DNA of 52,273 nucleotides from an uncultured Erysipelotrichaceae bacterium (GCA_949296305.1 CASFOT010000081.1:1-52273), one strand, 5' to 3'; shown: positions 18,238 to 26,656, numbered from the stretch's first letter. Numbers and translations: made by a program. Notes: a model not told the origin generated them from the letters alone.

Positions 18238-18714
18238 ATGAATATGCAGATACGGAGAGCAGAAGAAAAAGATATGAAACGGATCGAGGCGCTGTTATTG
18301 CAGGTAGCAGCTGTCCATCATCAAGGACGTCCGGATCTGTTCAAGAAGGGAACACGCAAATATAACGATGATGAATTGTTGGCAATCATCAAAGATGATG
18401 CACGTCCGATCTTGGTTGCTTGCGATGAGGAAGATCAAGTGCTGGGGTATGCTTTTTGCATCTTTCAGCAGCATGTCGATGATTCTATCCTGACGGATAT
18501 CAAGACATTGTATATCGATGATTTGTGTGTAGATGAAACTTTGCGTGGCAAGCATATTGGAAAAAATTTATATGAAGCCGTATTGATTTATGCAAAAGAG
18601 CATGACTGCTATAATGTGACATTAAATGTCTGGGCATGCAATACATCTGCGATGCAATTCTATGAAGCTTGTGGTTTGAAACCGCAAAAAGTCGGCATGG
18701 AAGTAATTTTATAA
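18238..18714 (+). CDS. GNAT-family N-acetyltransferase
   Basis: A 158-residue acetyl-CoA-dependent N-acyltransferase. The core motif A is LCVDETLRGKHIGKNLYEAVLIYAKEH, with the R-G-x-x-I-G-K/R acetyl-CoA pyrophosphate loop, and motif B is NVTLNVWACNTSAMQFYEACGL. The start is uncertain: GTG at 18232, ATG at 18238 and ATG at 18244 are all in frame, and none has a strong Shine-Dalgarno. Translational coupling to the preceding acyltransferase (stop at 18233-18235) makes an early start likely. Third gene of the flippase operon. The substrate cannot be inferred: it could be a protein N terminus, an amino sugar or a small amine. Confidence 0.82.
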   Translation: MNMQIRRAEEKDMKRIEALLLQVAAVHHQGRPDLFKKGTRKYNDDELLAIIKDDARPILVACDEEDQVLGYAFCIFQQHVDDSILTDIKTLYIDDLCVDETLRGKHIGKNLYEAVLIYAKEHDCYNVTLNVWACNTSAMQFYEACGLKPQKVGMEVIL

Positions 18715-18716
18715 AA

Positions 18717-18760
18717 AGAAGAACTGTGAGAAGGAAATGGACTTTTCACAGTTTTCTTTT
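18717..18760 (+). terminator. Terminator of the flippase operon
   Basis: AACTGTGA (18722-18729) pairs with TCACAGTT (18746-18753), extended by A/T pairs and followed by TTCTTTT. Confidence 0.75.
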
Positions 18761-18819
18761 AGACTCTTTTCAATGTTGTTGTGACATGATAAAATCTGTT
18801 CAGACATGGGAGGGATTTG

Positions 18820-20685
18820 ATGGCTTTTTTACCTACGACACGTGAAGAAATGCTGGAACAAGGGTTTGAACAAGTGGATTTTGTATATGTGCTGGGTGAT
18901 GCTTATGTCGATCATCCATCCTTCGGCTGTGCCATCATCACTCGCACGCTGCAGGCATTTGGATACAGTTGCGCGATTTTATCACAACCGGATTGGCATC
19001 AAGATGAAGAATTTCTGCAATTTGGTACTCCACGATTAGGATTCTTAGTGTCTGCCGGCAATATTGATTCTATGGTCAATCACTATTCCGTCAATAAACG
19101 CAGAAGAGATAAAGACTCTTATACGGATCAAGGCGTGATGGGAAAACGTCCCGATCGAGCAACGATCGTATATACCCAGATCTTGAAACGGCTGTTTCCG
19201 CATGTGCCGATCTTGATCGGAGGCATTGAGGCGAGTCTTCGCCGTTTGGCGCATTATGATTATTGGGATGACCAAGTCCGTCGTTCGATCTTGATGGATT
19301 CACAAGCGGATCTGTTAATGTTCGGCATGGGAGAAAATACGATCATCGAAATAGCAGATGCATTGAACAGCGGTTTGTCTGTTGAACATATTTGTTATAT
19401 CCGTGGGACGGTATGGAAGAGCAAATCAATCGATTGGATCGTTGATGACTATATTTTATTGCCGGATTATGAGACGATTCGCAAGGATAAAAAAGCATAT
19501 GCAAAGAGCTTTTTGACACAATATGAGAATCAGGATGCAATCAACTCTAAGATCTTGATCGAACCATATGACGGCTGGTATGTCATCTGTAATCAGCCTC
19601 CGTTGCCATTGACACAGGAACAGATGGACTTTACTTATTCGCTTCCTTATGAGCGGACATTCCATCCAAAATATACTTACGTACCGGCGATTGAAGAAGT
19701 GCAGTTTTCAATCACAGCGAATCGAGGCTGTTTTGGCAGCTGTGCATTTTGTGCAATTACCTCTCATCAAGGCCGCATCATTTCCTCAAGAAGCATGCAA
19801 AGCGTAGTGGAAGAGGCGAAAAAGATTACAGAGATGCCCAATTTTAAAGGTTATATCCATGATGTAGGCGGACCGAGCGCAAACTTTACGCGGACAGCTT
19901 GTGATAAACAAGCAATGCATGGCGCATGTCCAAAACGCCAATGTCTTTGGCCAAAGCCTTGTCCAAATCTGAAGGTCGATCATTCAGGTTACGTGGCTAT
20001 GCTGGATGCGATCCGGGCATTGCCGAAAGTAAAGAAAGTGTTCATTCGCTCTGGAATCCGCTATGATTATCTGATGTATGATAAAGATGAGACATTTTTT
20101 GATCGTTTGGTCAAATACCATATCAGCGGACAGTTGAAAGTGGCACCAGAGCATGTCAGTGCAAAAGTGCTAGATAAGATGGGGAAACCGCGCAAAGAGC
20201 TTTATCTGAAGTTTGTAGATAAATATCATGAAAAAAATGAAGAATTTGGAATGAAGCAATTCCTTGTACCGTATCTGATGAGTTCTCATCCAGGATGCGA
20301 CCTCCATGATGCAATCGAATTGGCTTGTTATCTAAAAAAAATCCATCATACGCCAAAACAGGTTCAAGATTTCTATCCGACGCCGGGAACACTGGCGACA
20401 TGTATGTATTACACGGGTGTGGATCCTCGGACCATGAAGCCGGTTTATGTTGCAAAGACATATGAAGAAAAATTAGAACAGCGTGCATTGATGCAGTTTT
20501 CATATCCAAAAAATTATGATATCGTATATCGTGCATTAAAAAAAGCACATCGGGAAGACCTGATCGGATCAGATCCGAAATGTCTGATTCCATATAAGCG
20601 TCCTTCTCAACAGCAAAGAGAGGCTAAAAAATATCCAAAGAAAGCTGCTTCATGGAAGCGTGGATCTTCAAGGAAACGTTCATGA
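18820..20685 (+). CDS. YgiQ-family radical SAM protein
   Basis: A 621-residue radical SAM enzyme of the YgiQ family (UPF0313). An N-terminal domain of about 290 residues (FVYVLGDAYVDHPSFG, PHVPILIGGIEASLRR) precedes the radical SAM core with CFGSCAFC: Cys304, Cys308 and Cys311 bind the 4Fe-4S cluster. Five further cysteines, in CDKQAMHGACPKRQCLWPKPCPN (given only as landmarks), may bind another metal or cluster. The C-terminal tail is Lys/Arg/Ser-rich and looks disordered. The reaction is not established. The start at ATG 18820 has GGGAGGG 5 nt upstream; a TTG three bases earlier is not needed. Its stop overlaps the next gene by ATGA, so it is cotranscribed with the transporter S component. 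Confidence 0.9.
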   Translation: MAFLPTTREEMLEQGFEQVDFVYVLGDAYVDHPSFGCAIITRTLQAFGYSCAILSQPDWHQDEEFLQFGTPRLGFLVSAGNIDSMVNHYSVNKRRRDKDSYTDQGVMGKRPDRATIVYTQILKRLFPHVPILIGGIEASLRRLAHYDYWDDQVRRSILMDSQADLLMFGMGENTIIEIADALNSGLSVEHICYIRGTVWKSKSIDWIVDDYILLPDYETIRKDKKAYAKSFLTQYENQDAINSKILIEPYDGWYVICNQPPLPLTQEQMDFTYSLPYERTFHPKYTYVPAIEEVQFSITANRGCFGSCAFCAITSHQGRIISSRSMQSVVEEAKKITEMPNFKGYIHDVGGPSANFTRTACDKQAMHGACPKRQCLWPKPCPNLKVDHSGYVAMLDAIRALPKVKKVFIRSGIRYDYLMYDKDETFFDRLVKYHISGQLKVAPEHVSAKVLDKMGKPRKELYLKFVDKYHEKNEEFGMKQFLVPYLMSSHPGCDLHDAIELACYLKKIHHTPKQVQDFYPTPGTLATCMYYTGVDPRTMKPVYVAKTYEEKLEQRALMQFSYPKNYDIVYRALKKAHREDLIGSDPKCLIPYKRPSQQQREAKKYPKKAASWKRGSSRKRS

Positions 20686-21173
20686 CCACACGGGAACTTA
20701 CTCGGATTGCAATGATGGGCACCTTGCTGTACATCGTATTTCATGCATTTTCAAATATCTTATATCTGGAATTGATCACATTTACGATCCTTTCCTTTTC
20801 ACAGGTATTTGCCAAAAGGGATACAGTGCTTGCCTGTGTGCTTTTTGCGTCATTGCACATGCTGCTGCATGGCGTATTGATCTGGAACATTGCATACTTG
20901 CTGATCTTTCCAGCATACGGCTATTTATTTGCTTCGATGAAGCGATTGTTCAAAGGCCATCTGCTAGTGACTGCGTTGGCGGCAGGTATCTGTTCTTTTT
21001 TGATCGGCCAGCTGGTCGATCTCCCTTTTATTCTCTTCAGCAAGACCGTCACTATGTTCTATCTTTTGTTAGGGTTGAAAACATCGCTGATTCAAGGTTC
21101 TTTGACCTTTATCGCCACTTTATTTCTCTATGAACCTGTGCAAAATGTCTTGATGAGGATAAAAGATCAATGA
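20682..21173 (+). CDS. ECF-transporter S-component-like membrane protein
   Basis: A 163-residue hydrophobic protein with five to six membrane helices. N-terminal TTRELTRIAMMGTLLYIVFHAFSNIL matches the start of many ECF-type vitamin-transporter S components (the xxLxxIAMMxAL pattern with the interaction alanine helix), and the size fits. S components bind a micronutrient and use a shared EcfA1-A2-T energising module, which is not encoded here. The start at 20682 overlaps the ygiQ stop; the longer frame from 20652 is inside ygiQ. The DUF4430 gene follows 22 bp downstream. DUF4430 is related to the transcobalamin C-terminal domain, so a cobalamin-like ligand is possible but unproven. Confidence 0.65.
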   Translation: MTTRELTRIAMMGTLLYIVFHAFSNILYLELITFTILSFSQVFAKRDTVLACVLFASLHMLLHGVLIWNIAYLLIFPAYGYLFASMKRLFKGHLLVTALAAGICSFLIGQLVDLPFILFSKTVTMFYLLLGLKTSLIQGSLTFIATLFLYEPVQNVLMRIKDQ

Positions 21174-21195
21174 AACACAAGAGGAGGAATATCGA

Positions 21196-21624
21196 ATGAA
21201 AAAGAAATGGCTGTATGCAGGTATGGCTGTCCTGTTGATCGTTATCGTAGTAGCGATCAGTGCATGGCAGAAGAAGGGTACAAGCACAGGCAGCAAAACG
21301 ATCGAGATCACGATCATTGATCGCACACAGGAAGAAGAAAAACAAGTGTTTGATCAAAGCTATCACAGTGATGCGCAGACATTGACCGAATTATTGAAAG
21401 AATGTGATGATCTGAATGCAGAAATTGAAGAGAGCACATATGGTTCATTATTGACGAGCATCTATGGTCTGGACCAAGATATGAACAATGGACCTTGGCT
21501 TGTGTTTGAATCTGAAAATAACGCATCGTGCAAAGACAATGGCGGTATGTGCCCGGCAATGGATGATGTTGTCATTGAAGATGGGGATCATTTTACGTTT
21601 GCTTTGATAGCTAGTTTTTCATAA
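21196..21624 (+). CDS. DUF4430 (transcobalamin-like) domain protein, membrane-anchored
   Basis: A 142-residue protein with an N-terminal signal anchor (residues 4-24) and no lipobox. The extracellular part (about 35-142) fits the DUF4430 family: TLTELLKE, then GLDQDMNNGPWLVFESENN, and a terminal VVIEDGDHFTFAL strand. The family shares its fold with the beta domain of transcobalamin and intrinsic factor. GGAGG lies 8 nt upstream of the ATG. It is the last gene after ygiQ and the S-component-like gene. A surface ligand-capture role for the transporter is inferred from this pairing. Two cysteines (CKDNGGMC) could form a disulphide. Confidence 0.75.
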   Translation: MKKKWLYAGMAVLLIVIVVAISAWQKKGTSTGSKTIEITIIDRTQEEEKQVFDQSYHSDAQTLTELLKECDDLNAEIEESTYGSLLTSIYGLDQDMNNGPWLVFESENNASCKDNGGMCPAMDDVVIEDGDHFTFALIASFS

Positions 21625-21651
21625 GGAATTTTATGACGACGGAATGAAAAT

Positions 21652-21726
21652 AAAAAAAGGCAGGACATCCTTGCAGTGAACCCGATCATTTGGGTATTTA
21701 CAGGAATCATGCCTTTTTATTTTTTA
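21652..21726. terminator. Complex bidirectional terminator / structured 3' element
   Basis: Outer stem AAAAAGGCA (21654-21662) with TGCCTTTTT (21710-21718) and T-runs on both strands. Inside are two further nested helices, TCCT/AGGA and ACCC/GGGT, separated by internal loops. It lies between the convergent DUF4430 and pyrophosphatase genes. The interior is longer than a simple terminator needs. Confidence 0.65.
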
Positions 21727-23364
21727 GATGGCTGAATTGATGATCGCTCTGGATAATAGAGGAACGATCTGATTTTTGCGTGAAAGGATATCTTCTTGGA
21801 AACTATGCGGGCCATTCTTATCTGGGAAGGCTTCTTTGACGATGTCTTTTAATGCACCGCTCGCATAGAAGATCGAACCATTTTCTAAGATGCTGGTGAC
21901 TGCGACAACGAACAGATCCAAACTGCGGTTGGACGTAAACTGCTCCATTTCTTTGCGCAGTGCATCTTCGATTTCCCGCATTTCATCAACAGCAGCAATG
22001 ATTACTTGAGCAATCATTACTTTTTTGTTGTTGATGTGGAAAGTCTTGACATCTTGTGAAATGAGATCATATGGACTCTTTTGCGAGATGTTTGAACTGA
22101 TCTTGAACATTTCTGAAGCAAAAGAATCAATTTCCAATCCAGCGATATCGGCTAACATTTTAGCGATGCCAATATCTTTTCCGGTCGTTGTAGGGGAACG
22201 GAACTTTAATGTATCCGAGAGGATGGCACCAAGCAGCAATCCAGCAAGATCTTTTGGAATATCCATCTGATTTTCCATATAGATCGAAGCGATGATGGAT
22301 GCAGTTGAACCAATGATCTCATTACGGAAATTGATCGGCTGGCTCGTTGCGATGTCACAGATGCGGTGGTGGTCGATGATTTCCAATAAATCCGCATTTT
22401 CGACTCCTTTGACAGATTGCGCGTATTCATTGTGATCAACCAAGATGACTTGTTTGTTCCGATAATCCAAGATGTGGTAACGGGAAATGTAACCTTTCAG
22501 ATAATTGTTGTTATCGATCACCGGATAGCTGCGATAACGGCTTTTTAGCATTTTTTTACCTACATCTTCAGCAAATTCATCGATATTGAAGCTGATCAGT
22601 GAGCGGATCATGATCAAACTGACTGGCGGAGCAAAGTACAGATAACGAGAAGTATTCATCGTACCGTGTCCGGAGATGATGATCGGACAATGGTGCTGTT
22701 TTGCTAGTTCTAGGACAGCTTCGCTGATCGTCTGTGTCCAGACAACGATCAAAACGCCAGCACCTTTGCGGATTGCTTCCATTTGTGCTTCTTGATCATT
22801 TCCAAGCAAGACCAGCCGGTCTTTGACGTCATAATTGGATAATCCGGTTTCTGTCATGGCGATGATGCTAACTTTTCCGTTGAAGTGGTACTCTTCATCC
22901 ATATAAACGATGCGCCCGCTTAATGTTTTGGCAAAGTTCTCTAATGGTGTTTCTTTTAACAGCTGGATACTGGCAGCGGTATCTCCTAATCCGATGGATG
23001 CGAGATCACTGCGGGTGACCATGCCGAGCAGCTGTCCTTTTTCATTCACGACCCCATAGGATTGTTTATTATGCTTTTGCATGAGCTGCAATGTTTCGTA
23101 GATGGTCGTATCCGGCGTGATCGTTAGCGGTGGATCCATTTCAATTTCACGGATGGTCGCACGAGCATCTTCAAATAACATAGGTTCTTTAAAGCCAAAG
23201 CGATCCAGCAGCCATTTCGTTTCCGTGTTGATGCTTCCTAAACGGCATGCGACAGCATGAACACCTTTTCGTTTCTGTAGTTCTGCATAGGCAATCGCTG
23301 AAACGATCGAATCTGTATCTGGATGGCGGTGGCCAGTAATGTAAACGGTTCTTTGACGTTCCAT
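21724..23364 (-). CDS. ppaC: Manganese-dependent family II inorganic pyrophosphatase with CBS and DRTGG domains
   Basis: A 546-residue enzyme hydrolysing pyrophosphate to phosphate. The DHH-type motif GHRHPDTDS is at residues 11-19 (His12, Asp16 and Asp18 are metal ligands), with VDHNEYAQS and IDHHRI further on and a DHHA2 C-terminal domain (about 420-540). Inserted between them are two CBS motifs (about 65-125 and 245-305) around a DRTGG domain. In characterised relatives this insert makes activity respond to AMP, ADP, ATP and diadenosine polyphosphates. The start ATG at 23364 has AAGGAGG 5 nt upstream; the frame extends 8 codons further but contains that site. Own promoter TTGAAA-17-TAGATT at 23413-23441. 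Confidence 0.92.
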   Translation of the reverse strand: MERQRTVYITGHRHPDTDSIVSAIAYAELQKRKGVHAVACRLGSINTETKWLLDRFGFKEPMLFEDARATIREIEMDPPLTITPDTTIYETLQLMQKHNKQSYGVVNEKGQLLGMVTRSDLASIGLGDTAASIQLLKETPLENFAKTLSGRIVYMDEEYHFNGKVSIIAMTETGLSNYDVKDRLVLLGNDQEAQMEAIRKGAGVLIVVWTQTISEAVLELAKQHHCPIIISGHGTMNTSRYLYFAPPVSLIMIRSLISFNIDEFAEDVGKKMLKSRYRSYPVIDNNNYLKGYISRYHILDYRNKQVILVDHNEYAQSVKGVENADLLEIIDHHRICDIATSQPINFRNEIIGSTASIIASIYMENQMDIPKDLAGLLLGAILSDTLKFRSPTTTGKDIGIAKMLADIAGLEIDSFASEMFKISSNISQKSPYDLISQDVKTFHINNKKVMIAQVIIAAVDEMREIEDALRKEMEQFTSNRSLDLFVVAVTSILENGSIFYASGALKDIVKEAFPDKNGPHSFQEDILSRKNQIVPLLSRAIINSAI

Positions 23365-23412
23365 TTGCTCCTCCTTAGAAGGAATCATTGTGATACCTCT
23401 TACAATAATTTA

Positions 23413-23441
23413 AATCTATCATGATTTCTGTTTCTTTTCAA
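23413..23441 (-). promoter_or_regulatory. Promoter of the pyrophosphatase gene
   Basis: Minus-strand TTGAAA (23436-23441), 17-bp spacer, TAGATT (23413-23418). Confidence 0.6.
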
Positions 23442-23545
23442 GGGAGGTTCTGTGATATCAGAAACTTGTGGCGCTCAGGGAAATCGCTTATAGGAAAAGC
23501 ATGCGTGCATTGTTTGTGAGAATAGATGTAAAAATGAGATGATTA

Positions 23546-23554
23546 TGGTATATT
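23546..23554 (+). promoter_or_regulatory. Extended -10 promoter of proC
   Basis: TGGTATATT with the TGn extension, 30 bp before the ATG; the -35 is poor. Confidence 0.45.
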
Positions 23555-23583
23555 GAAAGAAATAAAACAAGGGAGGAGACAAT

Positions 23584-24372
23584 ATGTTAGATCAGATCAA
23601 TGTAGGATTTATCGGTTTTGGAAATATGGGTTCTGCTATGGCAGAAGGAATGTTGAAGACCAAAAGCATAAGCAGCAAACAGCTGTGGGCCTGCGCTCGC
23701 AATAAGGAAAAATTACAAGGCAGATGCCAAGCGCTCGGAATCCATCCCTGCGATGATGCACAAAGCGTCTTAAAACAGTGCAATGTGATCATTTTAGCAG
23801 TGAAACCCTATCAGCTGGCGATGGTGATCGATCCCCTTAAAGATCAGCTGAAAGACAAGATCATCATATCGATTGCTGCTGGAAAGCCATTTGCTGAGTT
23901 AGAAAAGCTGCTTCCTAAAGGAACAGCTCATCTCTCGACAATTCCCAATACGCCGATCTCAACGGGGAATGGTGTGATCGTATGCGAGCACACCCATTCA
24001 TTGGATGATCTGCAGTTGGAAATCGTAAAGAAATTATTTTCCCCTTGTGCGCAGATGATCTTTGTAGAAACAAAATTACTGTCCGTTGCAGGGACCTTGA
24101 GCGGCTGTGGTCCTGCCTTTGTCTTTTTGATGATCGAAGCCTTGGCCGATGCAGGCGTAAAATATGGCTTGGATCGGGCGACTGCCTATGATCTGGTAAG
24201 TGCTATGGTCAAAGGAAGCGGAGCCTTGCAGGCAGAAACCAAACAGCATCCAGGTGTTTTGAAAGATGCTGTATGTTCTCCAAAAGGAACGACGATCAAA
24301 GGAATCAGTGCGTTAGAAGAGAATGGATTTCGATCGGCTTTGATCCAGGCAATCGATGCAATTGAGCAATAA
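23584..24372 (+). CDS. proC: Pyrroline-5-carboxylate reductase
   Basis: A 262-residue NAD(P)H-dependent enzyme making L-proline from pyrroline-5-carboxylate, the last step of proline synthesis. The Rossmann start VGFIGFGNMGSAMAEGML (about residues 7-24) and VIILAVKPYQL bind the cofactor. The family signature near the C terminus covers AVCSPKGTTIKGISALEENGF. LSGCGPAFVFLMIEALADAGV is the dimer-helix and substrate region. Length is usual. GGGAGGAG lies just upstream of ATG. proA and proB are not in this window, so the precursor may come from them elsewhere or from arginine/ornithine catabolism. It is followed after 49 bp by a HAD phosphatase, probably in the same transcript. Confidence 0.94.
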   Translation: MLDQINVGFIGFGNMGSAMAEGMLKTKSISSKQLWACARNKEKLQGRCQALGIHPCDDAQSVLKQCNVIILAVKPYQLAMVIDPLKDQLKDKIIISIAAGKPFAELEKLLPKGTAHLSTIPNTPISTGNGVIVCEHTHSLDDLQLEIVKKLFSPCAQMIFVETKLLSVAGTLSGCGPAFVFLMIEALADAGVKYGLDRATAYDLVSAMVKGSGALQAETKQHPGVLKDAVCSPKGTTIKGISALEENGFRSALIQAIDAIEQ

Positions 24373-24421
24373 TTATTCTATGTAAAAGGACGGCTCATAA
24401 CTGAAAAGGAGGAATGATGAG

Positions 24422-25243
24422 ATGATCAAAATGGTATTGTTGGATATGGATGAAACTTTATTGGTAGACTTTCATGTTCCGCTGATCAATCAGCAGGCAA
24501 TCAAAAAAGCAAGAGAACAAAAAGTGTATGTGACTCCTGCGACCGGACGTTCCTTTGCGCTGATACAAGAAATCTTAAAAGAGATGGGAACCAAAGACTG
24601 CAAGGGGGAGTACAGCATTTGCTTTAACGGCGGCGCCATTTATGAGAATTGCAGCAATGAACCGCTATATTATCGCGCGCTCGATTACGAGCAAGTTCGA
24701 AGCATCTATGAGGTCTGTGAGAAAAATGATCTTTGTTTCATGGCATTCTCCTTGAATAAGATTTTTATGTACCGTCCATCAGAAAGCGAAATCGCACGCA
24801 AGACCAAGCAAAAGGCGGATTTCGTGATCGAAACAGATCTGACATGTTTGAAGGATCAAAAAATAATAAAAGCAGTCATTCAATCGGATCATGAAGAAGA
24901 ACTGTATGAAATTGGTCTGCAAGAAGCACAGCGGTTTGAAAAGGAGAAGATCGAAGTGAGTTTTTCCTCTGGACGTTTTATGGAATGTACCTGTAAAGGC
25001 GTAAGCAAAGGAAGTGCCTTGCATTGGATCAAAGACTATCTGCATCTTGAAATCGATGAGATCATGGCTGTTGGTGATAATTTCAATGATATAGAGATGC
25101 TGAAAGAGGCAGGATTGGGCGTATGTGTTGGTGATGGACGCCAGGAGGCAAAAGAAGCAGCAGATCAAGTGACAGAGCGTGGATATCGAGATGGTGCTGT
25201 TGCAGAGGCGCTTGAGCGATTTGTCTTGCATGCAGAGGAATGA
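24422..25243 (+). CDS. Cof-type HAD-IIB phosphatase
   Basis: A 273-residue cytosolic hydrolase of the haloacid dehalogenase superfamily, subfamily IIB (Cof/YbiV-like). Motif I is LLDMDETLL with nucleophile Asp8 and acid Asp10. Motif II is in VTPATGRS, a conserved Lys in motif III lies in CKGVSKGSALHWI, and motif IV is AVGDNFNDIEM with the metal aspartates. The cap (about 90-185) is the C2 alpha/beta type. Such enzymes dephosphorylate sugar phosphates, FMN or PLP with broad specificity. AAAGGAGG lies 9 nt before ATG. The context (proC before, azlCD after) does not reveal a substrate. Confidence 0.9.
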   Translation: MIKMVLLDMDETLLVDFHVPLINQQAIKKAREQKVYVTPATGRSFALIQEILKEMGTKDCKGEYSICFNGGAIYENCSNEPLYYRALDYEQVRSIYEVCEKNDLCFMAFSLNKIFMYRPSESEIARKTKQKADFVIETDLTCLKDQKIIKAVIQSDHEEELYEIGLQEAQRFEKEKIEVSFSSGRFMECTCKGVSKGSALHWIKDYLHLEIDEIMAVGDNFNDIEMLKEAGLGVCVGDGRQEAKEAADQVTERGYRDGAVAEALERFVLHAEE

Positions 25244-25307
25244 TGCAGGTCTAGGAACAGGAAGAAACAAGTGTAAGAAAAAACCGTCTAGCTTCTTTTT
25301 GAAATAA

Positions 25308-25316
25308 TGCTATAAT
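25308..25316 (+). promoter_or_regulatory. Extended -10 promoter of azlCD
   Basis: TGCTATAAT with a perfect -10 (25311-25316). Transcription would start near 25323, only about 10 nt before the likely azlC start, giving a very short or absent leader. Confidence 0.55.
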
Positions 25317-25332
25317 GTCCATGGTGATTTAT

Positions 25333-26046
25333 GTGATAGAAAATAGATTTCAAAAGGGGATACAGGATGGCTTGCCGATTGCGTTGGGATATTTATCGGT
25401 ATCTTTTGCTTTTGGCATGATGGCGGCAAATCAGGGGATGCCGCTTTGGGCAAGTGTCATGATTTCATTTACAAATTTAACAAGTGCAGGTCAATTTGCA
25501 GCATTGAGCATCATTGCGGCAGGCGGTTCGATGATCGAAATGGCGCTGTCGCAATTTATCATCAATTTACGCTATTTTCTGATGTCGCTTTCTTTGACTC
25601 AGAAAGTAGATGAGCGGATGGGGACCGTCAAGCGTATGATCATTTCGCATGGAGTCACGGATGAGATCTTTGCGGTATCAACTTCTCGTAATGAAGGTGT
25701 GGGGTTTGCTTATATGGTCGCTTTGATGCTCTTGCCGATCATCGGTTGGACGTTAGGCACTTTTTTAGGCGGTGCGGTGAGTTCACTGCTGCCTATGACT
25801 TTGCGGGATGCATTAGGCATCATGATTTACGGCATGTTTTTAGCAATCATTCTGCCGCCTTGTCATCGTTCAAGAGAAATTTTTATGGTCGTCATCATTT
25901 CTTCTTTGACAAGCTGTGTTTTTCAGCTGGCGTCTTCCATCATTAAAATCGGCAGCGGTTTTGTGATCATCATCTGCACGATCGTCGGAGCAGGGATCGG
26001 TGCTTGGCTTTATCCTGTAGAACAGGGGGAAGAAACGCATGAGTAG
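25333..26046 (+). CDS. azlC: AzlC-family branched-chain amino acid exporter, large subunit
   Basis: A roughly 237-residue membrane protein with about seven helices. FQKGIQDGLPIALGYLSVSFAFGMMA is the AzlC family start, and FTNLTSAGQFAALSII and NLRYFLMSLSLT are conserved. AzlC/YgaZ forms, with AzlD/YgaH, an exporter of valine, leucine or isoleucine. The start is uncertain: ATG 25315 lies inside the -10 box and ATG 25321 just before the predicted transcript start, so GTG 25333 with GGTGA 5 nt upstream is preferred. It overlaps azlD by 8 nt. Placing an exporter 12 kb from the ilv operon may help remove surplus branched-chain amino acids; this is inference. Confidence 0.88.
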   Translation: MIENRFQKGIQDGLPIALGYLSVSFAFGMMAANQGMPLWASVMISFTNLTSAGQFAALSIIAAGGSMIEMALSQFIINLRYFLMSLSLTQKVDERMGTVKRMIISHGVTDEIFAVSTSRNEGVGFAYMVALMLLPIIGWTLGTFLGGAVSSLLPMTLRDALGIMIYGMFLAIILPPCHRSREIFMVVIISSLTSCVFQLASSIIKIGSGFVIIICTIVGAGIGAWLYPVEQGEETHE

Positions 26047-26344
26047 ATTGATTGGTTATATGTTGGTGATGGCTGTGACGACCTATTTGATTCGCAGCCT
26101 GCCTTTATTATTTTTCCGCAGACGGATCAAAAACCATTTTATACAGTCCTTTTTATACTATGTTCCATATGCGGTATTGGGGTCGATGACCTTTCCGGCA
26201 ATCTTTATGTCTACGGGAAGTCTGATTCCTTCCTGTGTGGGCTGTGCTGTGGGCGTGGTTCTTGCATATCGTGAGAAAAGTTTGCTGCTGGTTGCATTAG
26301 CTGCTTCTTTTGCAGCTTATCTGACAATGCTTTTAGCCGGATGA
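26039..26344 (+). CDS. azlD: AzlD-family exporter small subunit
   Basis: A 101-residue protein with three to four membrane helices. The start RLIGYMLVMAVTTYLIRSLPLLFF and the FLYYVPYAVLGSMTFPAIF motif define the AzlD (YgaH-like) family, which only works together with AzlC. Its ATG lies within the last codons of azlC (8-nt overlap), with GGGGGAAG upstream, so it is translationally coupled. A terminator follows at 26402. Nothing is odd about length or composition. Confidence 0.9.
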   Translation: MSRLIGYMLVMAVTTYLIRSLPLLFFRRRIKNHFIQSFLYYVPYAVLGSMTFPAIFMSTGSLIPSCVGCAVGVVLAYREKSLLLVALAASFAAYLTMLLAG

Positions 26345-26401
26345 ATGAAATCTGCAGGAAGAGAAGAAAGTGTAGCGGATCATTCGAATTTATGATTGCA
26401 G

Positions 26402-26426
26402 AAAGCATCTTTTTTGATGCTTTTTC
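26402..26426 (+). terminator. Terminator of azlCD
   Basis: AAAGCATC, 6-nt T loop, GATGCTTT followed by more T's. Confidence 0.7.
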
Positions 26427-26493
26427 TATACTTTTTTTTGCTGCCATGCTATATTGAACCTGAATAAGGATCGATTTTGGGGATGATTGCCAT

Positions 26494-26510
26494 TTTACAC
26501 CAATTTAACA
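26494..26510 (+). promoter_or_regulatory. PhoP-box pair upstream of the two-component operon
   Basis: TTTACA (26494-26499) and TTAACA (26505-26510) are direct repeats spaced by 5 bp, the same 11-bp-period TT(A/T/C)ACA arrangement known for Bacillus PhoP. They end about 33 bp before the -10 candidate CATAAT (26543-26548). Confidence 0.55.
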
Positions 26511-26553
26511 TCGGGATGAATATTTCTTTACGGCAATCATGGCATAATACAAA

Positions 26554-26570
26554 TGTAAAGGATATGTAAA
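26554..26570 (-). promoter_or_regulatory. Second PhoP-box pair, opposite orientation
   Basis: TGTAAA (26554-26559), 5 bp, TGTAAA (26565-26570). On the minus strand this is TTTACA-5-TTTACA. It covers the predicted transcription start of the two-component operon, suggesting autoregulation. Confidence 0.55.
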
Positions 26571-26656
26571 ATCCATGAAAACATCGATGCCTGCATCACG
26601 GATGATCGATCATGATCAGACAGATGCAGCACAGCGAGATAGAGGGGGACCACACG

